Source: Pinguiococcus pyrenoidosus (taxonomy: Eukaryota; Sar; Pinguiophyceae; Pinguiochrysidales; Pinguiochrysidaceae). From it: a stretch of 64,000 nucleotides of DNA. Position 1 is the stretch's first letter; every line of letters begins with the position of its first letter. The position numbers and the translations under genes were made by a program. The stretch is from the NCBI GenBank assembly GCA_019677205.1, contig JAAMXY010001516.1, positions 1 through 64,000 of the forward strand, in the 5' to 3' direction. The notes under the pieces were generated by a model. It was not told the origin of the DNA, made no database searches, and saw only the letters and a list, made by a program, of their open reading frames with translations. Positions 42,901-54,777 of the stretch are shown here, in pieces.

Positions 42901-45900
42901 AACCAGGTGCTCATCTACGAGATCCGATACTTCAGCAAGTTCGAGCTGTTCGCCACGAAGAGCAAGAGCCTGGGCGCGCTCATTGCGCGCCTGTCGATCG
43001 CCACCTTCGTCAACAGCACCATCATGATTCTCGTGGTGTACTGGAACCCCAATCGCTGGGACGAGCCCGGCCACATCGTCATCCAAGTGCGTGCTGACGA
43101 CGTGAAACGCGTCACATGAAAAAGCGCCAGAAGCCCAACGGGCGCTCCCCACTCACCCCTCCCCACTCCCCACTCACCACTCACCACTTACCCCTCCCCA
43201 CTCACCCTTTGCAGGTGACGCTCAACCAGCTGCTCAACATCGGCCTCCCCATGATCGATGTCCTGCTCGCGTACCTTCGAAGAATGCCACCGCTGGCGCC
43301 CGCGAGCATGGCGCTGAGCGAGGAGCGCATGCGCGCTTTGGCACGGCCGCCCCCCTTCCGCTACGAGAACCATTTCTCGCTGATCCTAAAGATCTACGCG
43401 ACGCTGGTGTTCTTCGCGCCGCTGGTGCCGCTAGGAGCACCGATCGCGCTGCTGGCGCTCAGCGCGTGCCACTGGATTCAGCGCTTCCTGCTGTTGCGCG
43501 TCGTGCGCGTCGACGAGCTCAACCAGCTCAGCGGCAAAGCCGCCATCTCCGGCGCGACTGCGCTCAACCCGATCGTCACCGTCTCGGTGCTGGCCGCTCT
43601 CCTCTTTGACGGCGCTCTGGGAGAGCGCGTGTCGAGCGACCGCCCAGGACAAGCGCTGGTCGCCGCCCTACGCGCCAGCCTCCGCCATGGCTCCAGCTTT
43701 GCTCTCTTGGCGGTGCTGCTGCTCTTCTGGCTGGGCCTGCTGCCGCCGGTGCGGCGGCGGGTGCTGGCGAAGGCCCTGGCTTGGGTCGGCGTCCCGGAAG
43801 ACGCGGCGGTGCTGGAAGGGGGGCGCTTCCTGGAGGAGCAGCGGCGTCGCGGCTGGGCGTATTACTCGGCGCCCACGCCGAGCTGCATGCTGCGGTACAA
43901 CGTGCTTCGGCAGCATTCCAAGCTGTACAACTCGTGCGTGGACGCGTCCCTCATCATCGACGCGGACCAGTCGGGCCAGATGGACGCCGAGGAGTTCCGC
44001 AGCGCCATGCACAAGCTCAACATGAGCATCAGCTTGGCGGACGCTGAGCGCATCATCCGAGCGCTGGACGTCGATGGCGACGGCAGCATCTCCCCGCGGG
44101 AGCTCCTTGCCTTTGCCGAGGATTGCGGCTTTCTCGACGCCGATGGCAATGTGCTCTTCCTGCCGCTGGCGGGTTTCTTTCGAGGGCTTCTGCAGCAGCC
44201 CCAGAAGCTTCTCGAGCTCGAGCTGCTGCTGCTGGAGACGGAGCTGGACGAGGCGGAGGGGTCGGCGTCCCCGACCCCAAGTGACGAGGAGACAGATCCT
44301 TGGCGCTCGCATGGCGCTGCGGAGCGCTCCAAGACGATCAGCCTGGAGGACTCGAATTGGTTTCAGGTCTTGAAGCATCGGCGCCGCGAGCGACACCGCA
44401 TCGAGGGGCGGCAGATAAGCGATCGAGTGCGACTGCGGCGTCTCCTGAGGGAGCGAGAAGCGCTCCGCTCGGTGGCAAAGCCCTCTCCGTCCAGGAAGGC
44501 CAGCGCGGCTCTCGAGGAGCTGTCGGGGGCCATTGCGCGGATCGAGGGTCGGGATGCGAAGTACCCGCAGCTGGCGGCGCCGCACTTTGCCGGAGAGCCT
44601 CGTAGGCGAAAGGGGTACCGCCAGGAGGACCTGGAGGAGCTGGTGAAGAGGCTTCAGCGGGATTGGGATCAGCACGCTGCACGCCGGAATCTCACGGCGG
44701 AGGCTCCGAAGACATTCTTTGGGAGACCGCTGGATCCGGAGTCGCAGGTCGCCACGCTGCTTCGGGGCGAACTACCGAAGCCGCGAAAGCTCCATGTCCA
44801 TCACCAAGCCATACGCAGCGACTCGGCCTCGAAGGGCGTCTCTACGTTGATGCGCGCCTTGGCTTCCGACCCAGCCTTGCCTTCCGAGCGCGCCGAAGGA
44901 CACTCTTCCCAAGACTCACTTCCTGCCAAAAGCAGCCGCCGGGAGAGAGGCAAGACTCCGCGGCCACAGGGGAAGCGGCAGAGACCTTGTCAAGTCGCGT
45001 GCGAGACGATCGTGTCCGAGCCGGCAAGGAGACCGCGCAGCCCTCCCCTGTGTGCCAAGCCCCGGCGTTCGCTTGGCACGCCCGTGGTTCCACCAGAAGA
45101 GCGGAGCGGCAGCAGCCCCCGGAAGGGCGAGTCGGAGGCCGCAGAAGCAATGGGCAGCGAGGTGCCTGCTCATGTCGGTGATTTCCCGAGGACGTTTCCG
45201 AGAACGTTTGCCCATGGTCTGGAGGCAACGTCCTACGCATACGTGACCCTCCCTGGCCTTCCTGGCCTCCCTGGCCTCCCTGCGCTTCCTGGCCTTCCTG
45301 GCCTTCGAAGCAGGACTGCCATGCGACAAGCGTCGAGGTTGGTTCGCTGCTCGGAAGACACAGATCCCTCGACCATTGGTTTGGAGGTGTACTCACACTC
45401 TCTCTTTGTCTCTCTCTCCCTCTCTAACCCTGCCTCTTGTAATTTCCGCTGCCTGCAGGCGCCGGATCTTGCCGGAAGATGTCCCTCGCGCCAAGCAGGC
45501 AACTCCACTTGCCGCATCGTCGCGGATCCCCCAAATCTCGCGCACTTACCAGGTCTGGCCGCCTTTTTCCTTTGCCCCCCCTCCCCTTCTTTTCTGTCTT
45601 GTCTTTGCAGTCTTGAGATGGGGCTCAACGTCAGCCTTGCTCAGGTGGCGATTCGGTTGCAAGAAGAAGTGCGGAAGAAGCTGAGCTATCGCTTCCGGAG
45701 GAAAGGCTCGTGGTCGTGCCGGTCGACGCAGCCGGAAATCGTGGAGCTTCTCACGCCGCAACCCATCCAATGCGAAAGCGCAGAGGAGACACGGTCGCTC
45801 CGTTTCCGCGTCGGCCCCGTCATGCACGTCGCCGCGTCCTTCCAAGTGGTGATTGTTCTGTCCCATGACGAGTCAAAGCATGCCGACGCCTTGCTGTTCG

Positions 45901-45962
45901 ATGTCAGCATCATTGATCCGGCTGGACCTGCGGGCTTCACCAGGCCCTTGCTTCCTGTGTGA
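39919..45962 (+). CDS. Large multi-pass channel candidate (OSCA/TMEM63- or anoctamin-like) with EF-hands
   Basis: Six exons, all split in phase 0: 39919-40041, 40120-40176, 40242-40325, 40418-40504, 40585-43086 and 43215-45962; up to 1866 aa. A long soluble N terminus leads to hydrophobic helices (FMVICLVACIPAGLMMYLSL, LQFTLLAILIMGVYGL), a cytosolic insert beginning SDYSLMVSNLPRQ with a coiled coil, then further helices (LWLSTAALLLLSFLV, SISIFLTYVATLSIVAINQVLIYEI, ENHFSLILKIYATLVFFAPLVPL). This resembles the TMEM16/OSCA/TMEM63 superfamily of ion channels and scramblases. Two EF-hand loops follow (DADQSGQMDAEE, DVDGDGSISPRE), then a long disordered tail. The last 120 residues (MGLNVSLAQVAIRLQEEV...) may be a separate exon or gene, because intron-like pyrimidine tracts occur at 45388-45459 and 45555-45612. 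Confidence 0.6.
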
Positions 45963-46454
45963 TCCTTTCGTACTGTTGTAACCTACAAGGACGGCGGGTT
46001 GGCAGGACGTGCGTGGGAGAGAGGGAGAGAGGGAGAGAGGGAGAGAGGGAGTGTGTGAAAGAGAGAAAGCGAAAGAGGACGGCTTTGGCGAGAGACGAAA
46101 GGATGGCTAGTCTTGTTGCCATGCTGGGAGCGTAGCGTAGTCAGAGTGCACGAAACTGTCGGATTCATTATCTTTCCTTTCCTTTGCTGCGGCGCCTCGA
46201 ACGAACTATGACGAAAAGGACAAAAGAAAGCACAAAAGCGCCAAAAATGTAGGGGATTCAACACGGCGTACCAAAATGCAGCATCTCTTGAACATGTGGA
46301 GCCGTAACAAGGGGGGGGGGGGGGGATACATAGATACGGAAAGCAGGCTGTCGAAGAGGAGCAAGCCTACGCAGCTCCTATGAGCCAACGGCATCGCAGT
46401 GGGCTCGCTGGATCGCTCCACGCCATTGAGCGGCTCGTCCTTGGCCTCGTCGCC
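45963..46454. other. Intergene with GA-rich repeat and poly-G tract
   Basis: A (GAGAGAGG)-type repeat lies at about 46014-46062 and a run of about 15 G at 46311-46325. No gene is seen. Confidence 0.6.
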
Positions 46455-47414
46455 TTAGGTTCCTTCTGTTGCGGGCTCATCAGACGATGCCGTCGCACCT
46501 CCTGGTGCCGTCGCACCTTCTGTTGCGGTCCCACCAGACGAGTCCGTCGCACCAGACGAGTCCGTCGCACCAGACGAGTCCGTCGCACCAGACAAGTCCG
46601 TCGAACCAGATACCGTCGTTCCAGCCGATCCGGAGCGCGACGTACGAGTCTCGGTTGCCGCGTCAGCCACGCCATCTTCTTCACGTTTGGGCTCAGGCTC
46701 GCCTGGCGCATCCGTGTGGACCTGAATGGAGGCTGGGTCCAGTTGCGGAAGTGTGCAGCCCATGGTCTTGCTGCGGAAGAATTCGAAGAGGTGGACCAGC
46801 TCTTCCGGCGCGTCGTCGTCCTTCTCCAAGATGAGATCTCGCATCATGCTGCACGTGATGTCGTCGTCGAGGAGCGCCTTCCAGCTCTCACACGCAGCCG
46901 TTTCCCGAGTAGCGCCCCCCTCGAGGCAAATCTTCAGGAAAGACACCGCCGCGAACTGCACCGTGAGCAGCACGCCGATCTTTCTCGGAATGTTGGCGTG
47001 AGACCTGAGAGCCAACTTCAGGCCTTGGCGCGTTCTCAGGACCTGGCTTTTGGTACGCTTCGACGACTCGTGCCGCGTGAGCACGGTCCAGACGAAAACC
47101 CAATGCGCATCTCGTCGGATCCTGGCCGCGCTGTATGTGCCATACTTGCTCAACCCCCCGTTCTGTGAAGGACGACCCCAGGAAGAAGGCCTTAGCTTTC
47201 CTCTCCTCGTATCTCTACATCGCAGGTCCAAGCTTACCTCTTGCACCTCTCTGAGCACGTCATCGACATTCCACCCGAGCTGCGCTTGTCGGTCAAGCTC
47301 CACAACGAGCAGACGCAGTCCCGTGTCATAGTGCGTTTCTTCTTCCACAAGAGTCCCATCATCCTGCGCGCTCACAGCAATGCGCGCAGATGACCCAGAC
47401 CCAGAATCGCCCAT
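46455..47414 (-). CDS. Orphan protein A, repeat-rich acidic tail
   Basis: Starts at the ATG at 47414 (MGDSGSGSSAR) and likely has two exons, 47414-47238 and 47162-46455, with a 75-bp in-frame GT-AG intron; 294 aa. The N-terminal part is compact (LRLLVVELDRQAQLGWNVDDVLREVQE), followed by basic and helical segments (SHANIPRKIGVLLTVQFAAVSFLKI). From about residue 215 it is Gly/Ser/Thr/Ala-rich, including SGATDS repeats encoded by an 18-bp minisatellite. No family is recognised. A faint helix pattern is shared with the orphan genes at 48.8 kb and 53.8 kb. A read-through of the intron would also stay open. Confidence 0.55.
   Translation of the reverse strand: MGDSGSGSSARIAVSAQDDGTLVEEETHYDTGLRLLVVELDRQAQLGWNVDDVLREVQEVSLDLRCRDTRRGKLRPSSWGRPSQNGGLSKYGTYSAARIRRDAHWVFVWTVLTRHESSKRTKSQVLRTRQGLKLALRSHANIPRKIGVLLTVQFAAVSFLKICLEGGATRETAACESWKALLDDDITCSMMRDLILEKDDDAPEELVHLFEFFRSKTMGCTLPQLDPASIQVHTDAPGEPEPKREEDGVADAATETRTSRSGSAGTTVSGSTDLSGATDSSGATDSSGATDSSGGTATEGATAPGGATASSDEPATEGT
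46533..46604. repeat. 18-bp coding minisatellite, four copies
   Basis: Tandem units of ACCAGACGAGTCCGTCGC at 46533, 46551, 46569 and 46587 (the last diverged). In the minus-strand frame of orphan A they encode SGATDS-like hexapeptides. Confidence 0.9.
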
Positions 47415-48756
47415 TGAGCAGGCGCGAGACACGCAGAAGTGCGCTTGTTTGACCGTAAGACATGCGAACGCGGGTTCCAGTATTTGAATTTAAAATATTT
47501 TACCAACAACAGTCATAATGGCTATGGTAAGAATATATATTAAAAAAGCCTCACACACGCAAATTTCCACTCCCTTGATTCTGGATTAAAAAATCCAAAA
47601 TTTCCTTGAGGTCAAGGATGGCCCCAAGGGCAAGGGGAAAACGCGGCTTTTCCGTCATCCTCTGGAGAGGATTAGCCCAGTGGCTTCAACCCACGAGGTC
47701 CTCTGCCGATGCCCAGCTGCTCGACTCGCTGATACGCATTGCTTGCTTGAGCCAACAGATGGACGAGCCAATGATCGGCTGATCGAGCGACGGCCCGGAG
47801 AAGAACGAGCGACGCAGCCAGCCAGCCAGGCCCAGACGCCGAAGCAAGAAGCAGCCAAGCAGGCCCTCCCTGGACTTGCTTCCACATTGGCTGGCTGACG
47901 GGCGGCTGCAGCGGCTGATGCATAGACGGTGAGTCCATGACGACCAGCAAGAATCCTCGTTTCTGGTCATCTGTCCCAACCTTCTTTCTATGACGTCGTT
48001 GCCTTGTTGCTTGGCTGGTGCAGTTCTCCTCATCCGTCTTTCACGTCCTTTGCGGCTTGTGCTCTATCCACCATCCAGATTCTGCTTCGCAGCAGAGGCA
48101 GCTCCCCGTCAGCGTGCCCCCCACTCCAGCAACGATAGCGGCGTCAGCATAGGAAGTGCCATATGAAGAACCTCTTCAGTCAATGATTTTGGATAATTTC
48201 AGTGACTTCTACAAGGACGACCGAGTTCTCACGAAAGCACCGGGGAGGCGAGAGCCGCTCTTACTGGCGCCAGCTCGTGCTCATTTCCTTTGGGTTCGGG
48301 GTTTCTTGGACTGGGGTGGCTTTCCAGACACCAGAGCAATCCTGGGGAGATGCTTGCCAAGAAGCTGACGCAGGAGAATGAAACAGGCTTCAAGGATGGG
48401 TTGATGTGCAGGACCTTGGACCCCGACATCCCGCTTGTACGGAGCGACTCCGGTGTGTTGGACAAGCTCACAGCATGGCGCTGGCTGCACATGAGCCTTG
48501 TGTAGGTGGGCGTGGCAGAAGCATTTCATGTGTTACTAGGAAAAGACGTTGCGCTGCTACCGAATGAGTGCATCTGGCAGATCCCTCAGCAACTCCTGCA
48601 ACAGGAAGTCGGGCGCTGCGAAGCGCATTCACGCCAAGTGCGCTAGGATGGGCCGCTGAGAAATGTCGAAAGGGTAGAATGCACTCCATGAAAGCAGGTA
48701 GGCAGCCTTCTCTGAAGAAGGCGTCGCTCTGGAAGATGGTCTGTGTTGCGATCGTG
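47415..48756. other. Intergenic region with AT-rich island
   Basis: An AT-rich stretch at about 47460-47600 sits just upstream of orphan A. Beyond it, bases 47650-48560 contain short frames on both strands (for example a minus-strand piece, ILEACFILLRQLLGKHLP, near 48370), but no model could be built. A CCAAT box lies near 47768. Confidence 0.4.
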
Positions 48757-49868
48757 CTAGATTGCGTTCAGCGGTCGTCGGGATGCCTGTACCTGCTTGT
48801 AAATCAGCTGGCGCACTTTTGCGGCGGTGTCGTCCTCCTGGTTCAGGAGCTCCATGCGAAGGTCGTTGAAAGACTTCATCGTCCCGTCGTCGTAGAACAG
48901 CTTCAGCTGCCAACTCTTCGTCGCGGCGATCTGGCACAACATGCCAGGGATCAACACCGTGATCGCTCTGGTCATGAGGCCGACGTGCAGCAGCATAAGC
49001 TGCAACGCAAGCGACAAGGGAAGGCTCTCCGGACCCTGCAGGAACAGGCGAAGCCTGCGCGCCTTGTTGGCAATCTCAGGCAGATCCGGGAAATCGCTCT
49101 CCTGGTGGAGAAGGTTGTCGATCGCGATGGCCATCCTAACTTCATCCTCAACGTTCTCCACGCCGGTCAGATCGTGGTTCCCGCTGGACAGCGCCTGGCA
49201 GACTGCGCGGACGAGCTCCCTTTCTCGTTCTCTCTCTGTGGCAGCAAGACTCAGCGTTCTGGCATCAACGGGGCCATGGCGAATTCGTCGAGGATGCTCC
49301 CAGTAGGTGCTTTCGAGAAACTCGTTCACTTTTGGTGTCAGCATTTCGGCCACAGCTGGCACAGAGGAGCTGCGTGAGATCCAGAGGCTGGGTCTGTCGC
49401 GATTCTTCCTTCCTTACCTTGCAGCGCCTCAGCTTCCGTGTTTTCCACAGCTCCCACGAGCTGAGGTGCGCTTTCAAGCTCGCCAAGGCTGCCCGGGAGG
49501 ATGGTTTGCAAGAGATCATATAGCGGGGGGCCCGTCTTGGACTCCTCCTCAGACTTGGCTTCCATGGCCCGCGGGATCTCGAAGTCCTTCACCGAATCGA
49601 GATCGCCCCCTACGGAATCTGCTCCGGAATGCTCGCGGTCTCGCATGTAGGGAGCTGCTGAGCATGCCTGAGTGCAAATGGGTTGGACGTTAAGGCTTTT
49701 GGTTGCGGCGACGTCGTCTTCAAGGTACGTCACCGTTGCGGGGGGCATCTCTTCCGCGGCCCCCGTCTTCTGCAAGAAATGATGCGCCTTCGCAGTAGCC
49801 ACCTGACGGCATTCATCCGTTTCTCCCAAGAGGACCTCTTTGTATGTCCGTCGCCTTGTCATTGCCAT
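48757..49868 (-). CDS. Orphan protein B, 327 aa
   Basis: Three exons in phase: 49868-49734 (ATG in MAMTRRRTYKEVLLGE), 49667-49418 and 49355-48757. The introns are 66 and 62 bp; the first has a CTTAAC branchpoint-like element. The middle exon is acidic and includes PPLYDLLQTILPG. The last exon is helical: ATERERERELVRAVCQALSSG, then SLPLSLALQLMLLHVGLMTRAITVLIPG (too polar at its edges to be a sure membrane helix), then KLFYDDGTMKSF and a basic C terminus. No family is recognised. The consistent phases and absence of stops support a real gene. Confidence 0.6.
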
Positions 49869-50862
49869 CGTGCTTCACAGCTTTCTTCTCTGGGTCTTTG
49901 ATCCAAGGACGGGGCGCGTTAGAGACGAGATCTGTGGGGACGGTTTTGCCCACTACTCACCGTAGAAATCCCTGTTCAGCAGCTCCACGTCCCTCAGAAG
50001 GGGCGATCTTCGGAACGAATCTGTTGGCGGAGAACACCGGCGCTTCCGAGCGTCAACAAGTGGGCTTCCATACAGGCTCTTTGGCTACCTCTTGGCTGTG
50101 CGAAGGAGATCGGCTCCGACTCGGAGGGGCTTCACAGCCGCCTTCGCTGGATTCATCGCGGAAGGCTCGAACAGCCGAGCAAATCATTTGGCGGAGAGTC
50201 ATGGTTGGCAGAGGAATCAGTTCTCGGTCAATTTGTCCGATATTTTCCACGATTGTGGCCGTGTGATTGGCAGTGCGAGAGGAGAAATTAAGACCTCAGC
50301 CAATGAAGATCCCTAAACTTTTAAGACCACATGCTTTCAGCAAATCATCTCCCATCTACGTGGCAGACTGTAAATGATTGGATGATTTCTAACTTTGCCG
50401 CTTCAGAACATCCCACCAATGGCGCTGAAAAGAGTTCTGGTGCTCTTAGTTCAACCAATGGCGGTGAGCAACAGCATCTTGCTTTTTCTCCATTGGCAAC
50501 TCTGAGTAAAGATGGAATTCTGTGGAATCCATACAATGAGCGCTACCACGTTCCAAAGGCACGCCATTGGCTCGGCCCTTTGTCAGAACAAATCTTTGTC
50601 GGGGAACACAGTAGAACTGATGAAAAGAAAAATAATAGAGTAGTTGGCACAATAATGGATTTGTAAACTTTAAAGTATACGGGCCTGTGACGAAGACATC
50701 TCGTCGCTACGGGCCGTTGTCTAAGAGAGGTTGGTGCCTCACATGTCCTCAACCCGCCCCTAATCTTCCCACGGGCTGTAACATTTGAAACATGATGGGC
50801 TTCCCCAGGCACAACGTAGTCCCTGAACCAACGTGGCTTTACGATCCACGAAGTGAAAGACC
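49869..50862. promoter_or_regulatory. Divergent region between orphans B and D, CCAAT cluster
   Basis: Seven CCAAT/ATTGG boxes occur within about 310 bp (near 50263, 50300, 50376, 50413, 50454, 50490 and 50565), in a stretch of lower GC content. This is the densest such cluster in the window. No gene is supported inside; short frames at 50090-50300 are unconvincing. Confidence 0.45.
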
Positions 50863-51614
50863 ATGGCCAGCGTCTCACCGCATAACTACAGCCCCGGGGT
50901 ACGATCGATCTTGCTGGGCCCGCGTCTTCGCTCGATTGTTAGGCCTCGTGTCGGGGGTTAAGCTTTTGGGGGCCCCGAGTCCCTCCACACTGGCCTGACT
51001 TCCGTTTCTTGCAGGACGACGATGATGGAGACTCCAAGAGCGACGCTGTCGGAAGCGACCCAGACTCCGTGGAGCCGGTGGAGAGTGTTTCCTTTTGGGA
51101 CTGGCTGAACGACATCATCGGCGGTGCGCTGTCAGAGGTCCATAGGCTAGCAAGTGCCTGTCAACCTTGTAGAGAAGGTTGCACAGGGCATCATGCAGGG
51201 CCTCCTGAGCCTTCAGAAGATGCGACGTTGCGCGCAGACGTGGTGCCGCGGCCTTCTCAGGATGGGGGGCCTCTGAATCGGGCGTCTCAGGGCTCGCAAG
51301 GCCCTCGCACAGCCGAGTTCGGACCGGGCTTCGAGCGTGAGCAGGCCTTACGGGGCTCTCTATACTCGACGGGCAGCACAGAAGCAGTGAGCAGGAGCTC
51401 ACGGACCAGCATTTCGAGCAGAAATTCCAGTATCCAAGCTATCCAGAGGGCCTTGGTGCCCGATATGAATGCACCTGGCGCAGATCTGGGTGCGCCGGCG
51501 GAGGGAGAGGTCGCGCCCGTAGGCCTAGCCGATGCTTGGGAACTCGTGTTGGGCGTCTTGGACGACGACGTGTTGGGAAGAATGAGCGATATTCTTGGCA
51601 ACGAGCCACGCTAA
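50863..51614 (+). CDS. Orphan protein D, acidic, 211 aa
   Basis: Exon 1 is 50863-50898 (ATG in a good context, accATGg; MASVSPHNYSPG). A 116-bp GT-AG intron leads to exon 2, 51015-51614, beginning DDDDGDSKSD. The protein is acidic, with SFWDWLNDIIGGALSE, a Cys-containing patch (CQPCREGCTG), a long Ser/Arg-rich middle and a terminal helix LADAWELVLGVLDDDVLGRM. No family is recognised. An alternative splice after GGALSE cannot be excluded. Confidence 0.45.
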
Positions 51615-53830
51615 CGGTACCTGCGCGCGCAGTAACGTCGCTCAGGAGCATGTTGATACGCAGCACGACCTTCATCACGTCGAAGCAATGGACGGATTGA
51701 CGGAGTGGCCAGCTGCGACCGCGTGTTGTGTATGGTGTGTGAGAGGCAAAGTGATCAAGCCGATGATGCTCGAGCGGCTGGTTCCTCTGCGACGGGTGTT
51801 TTTGATAGACAACTTGTGGATCCCCATCAGATGACGCGAAAGTGTGCTTGCGCTGTTGTCATTTTCCCCATCATGAAGAGTACACGTTTGTACGAATTGA
51901 TTTGCTCTTTCGGCTGGAGCGACAGTGCTTGTGTTGTCCGCCACGCGGTGGAGCATGGGAGAGAACTTCCTAGATGGGGGCAGTAGCGATGCTATGCTGT
52001 TGAAGAGGAGGTAAATCGAGATGAAACAAGCGCTCTCTTTCTGAAACCCCTTTGTGTTCCAAACACAATCCTGCGCTTTCGGAAGGTCTGTGCTGAGCGA
52101 TGCCGTCAGCGACTCCCAGGTGCCAGCTAAGACGAAGCCAACGGCTCTTGAAGTGGAGGAGCGTCCGGCGTTGAGATCTGTGTAGATGGAGGGCGCAAGG
52201 AATCGTCTCTGTCGAGGGAATCAAAGGCCGAGTATCGGGCAACACAGGATGAAAAAGAGAGCTTCTATTCGATGTAATTGTGTGCGTCGCAGAAAATGAC
52301 TCCGCCCGCTGCTGGCCATACGCTTTCTGCGAGGAGGTAGCGAACATTTGAGGCGAAGAGGGATAGGCTTCTCGGCTCGCTTCGTTGCTCGCTTCGTCGT
52401 TTGCTTCGTCGTTTGCTTTGTTTCTGACGCCTTCCGAAGCAACGGCTACAGTGCCTCTTCTTATCTTGATCCACTTGGATCCAAGAATCGCACGTTCAAC
52501 TCGGAACCCAATCTCTTATTCTTGCCCTTCCCGCGCGAAGGATCGAGAGCGTGTCGATCTCAAGGCTTGGGATGCCGTGGCGCTCACGCATTGGCTTGGC
52601 TCTTCGCAGAGATGCTTGCGTGGAACCAAGCCTCTTCGTGGTCATTGGACGCCCCAAGCAGCCTAGCTTCGCTGTGTGATTGACGAATTACTTTCCGAGC
52701 GACAGTCTCCGATTCACAGCCACGTGAACGGCCGAAATGGCCCTTCGCGGGGGCAAGCGAGCACACGTGTATACGCCGTGAGCAGGCCGAGCGGCTATCA
52801 GCCCCCTACGACCGCGACGAAGCCGCTCCACAGAGGCCCAAAGCGCACATCAGCGAAGCGATGGAATCAACGGCCTCCACAAGTCGAGCTGGCTTGCATA
52901 CCCTGCGCGCGCGCACTCTATCCATCTCTTCTGCGCATTTCCGCCAGACTTGTGCTGAGCCCAGCTGTGGTGCCCCGAATGGTCTTCTTCAAGAGGTGGA
53001 GATAGTAGTCTCCTCCGTCGGCAACTTCTCCGTGTTTCGTTGTCGGCTAACGCTGGAGGAAGTACAAGCGGCGAGATCGACTTGCAAAGTGGCGGGAGGC
53101 CTGTACGAGGGACTTCAACGCGTCAAGGCGTCTTCGTGTACCTGTGGCAAAGCTCGATGTTCGGTGCTGGCGGCATTGCCGCGTTCTTCCGTCTTGCGAG
53201 TGTTGGGCGTTGACGAGCCCTTTTGCAATGGTATTCAGTCCCTCGAGGCCTTTTGACAGGGCCTTTTTGCGACGGACGGGATACAAGGAAATCAATAGAG
53301 CGGGATAAAATGAGACGGGGCGACGCGGCACAGGACAGGATGATGAGCGAAGGGTTTCGTGCCGAGCAAGTAGCAAGCGAAGGGTGGCGCACTAGAGAAA
53401 TTTGGGCGCCTTGATGGCGCGATGGTGTGCGCGGGCGGCAGCTCTGTGAGCTCACGAGCGGCTCTGAGTCACAAATATATGTCGAAGCAAGCCCTGACAC
53501 AAGATCGCGAAGCGCTCTTGATGGGATTTCGGGACGAGAGCTACAAAGCTGGCCACGATCTTGATGAAGTGGCTGGACGCGAAGGAGGTCTGCCCTACGA
53601 GAATTGCCAGTCTAAGGCGTGGATGGATGGATGGATGGATGGAGCTTCAACACATGGAGGCAGACGGGATCCAAAACACCTGCATACTTTTTCTTGGCTG
53701 CTTGTCCTCGCCATGGCATGGCTACGAGGCAAGTCTGCCCAGGCCGGCTGCGTCAATTGACCGAGGGCTGCTGTGTACGTTGCCTCTATCGCTAGCGCTG
53801 AGGAGGACAACTGGCAAGCATCAGAGGATC
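51615..53830. other. Long region without a confident gene
   Basis: Only short frames on both strands. A GGAT tetranucleotide run lies at about 53618-53641. A minus-strand patch near 53100-53280 (GLEGLNTIAKGLVNAQ, LDALKSLVQASRHF) looks protein-like but is interrupted, and may be a decayed or unresolved multi-exon gene. Confidence 0.4.
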
Positions 53831-54777
53831 TCAATCTCGCCTAATTTGGTATATTAGAGTCAGAACGGCGTCGGAAAGAGGGGCATCGCTCGAGCTACCG
53901 CTGCGCCTTGATTCCGCGAAGACTTCAAGAAGAGCCTGCGAAAGGCTTGGTGCTGCCTGCGGGGGTTCCTGTCCTCTGACCGCGTCAGCCCAGCTGCGTC
54001 TAGCAGCTTGCTCAGGTCTAGCCCCCCGCCCCAGGAGTGCAAGCAGCCTCGCGCTGAGACTGGCGTATTGGAGGGCAAGCTGGAGAGCTACCCGGGGCGG
54101 AACCGTCTCCAAGTCCGATAGGTCCTCCTGGATTCTGCGGAGGCGGCTGATAACTTCGGATTGGGTCGGTTCATCGCTCTCAACGCGCAAAACCTGCACC
54201 CGTCCACGAATCCTGGCGTCTTCCTGAGGAATGCTACGTTCCAGATCATCTTCGTGCTTCTCCTCGGGTACGCCAACCTCGTCGCTGAATACCCGGACGC
54301 GCTGCGGGTCGTAGTTCGGAGTCTCTTCCTGTCCAGTGCCGCCCACGTGATGCGTTGCGGTAGTTTGGCGTCGGGAGTTCAGCGCGCGACGTCCTTGAGG
54401 GTTGCGACGATTCAATCCTTGGTTCCTTCGACTAGTCTCTCCTGCCACCGGCCTCAATCCACGGCGTCTGCTGTTGCCGTGATTCATTTCTGGCTCACTT
54501 CTAGTTGATCCGTTGACTTCTGGGAGGTGTGCTTGGTTCTCCGCTCCATTGGCAGGGCCGCGGCGACTCGTTCTCTTGTTTTCGTTGGCCTGGGGCGGGG
54601 AATTCGGCTCAGGATCTTGGACTTCAACGTCGCGGATCTTCGTTGTGCAGTGCGCTCAACTCGCATGATGCGCGCCAAAAAGTCGGCCCACCTTACTTTC
54701 TCCGCGATTCATCGAAGCGCCGAAGCGCTCAAGAGACTGTTCAATTGCCTGCTCTACAGCTGCTGGCCCCTGTTCTA
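53831..54777 (-). CDS. Orphan protein C, C-terminal part
   Basis: The last exon is 54637-53831 (268 residues to the stop after LIYQIRRD). An in-phase upstream exon ending at 54692 (QAIEQSLERFGASMNRGESK) is joined by a 54-bp intron; the start of that exon and any further 5' exons are not resolved. Composition: acidic then Arg/Asn-rich (VQDPEPNSPPQANENKRTS), then a helical part RVALQLALQYASLSARLLALLG and an Ala/Ser-rich end. No family is recognised. The helix with the PxxLALQL pattern recalls orphan B. Confidence 0.45.

Noticed and set aside
41827-43152. 441-aa minus-strand frame
   Set aside because: Antisense shadow of the channel gene; His/Arg/Val/Ala bias and no motif.
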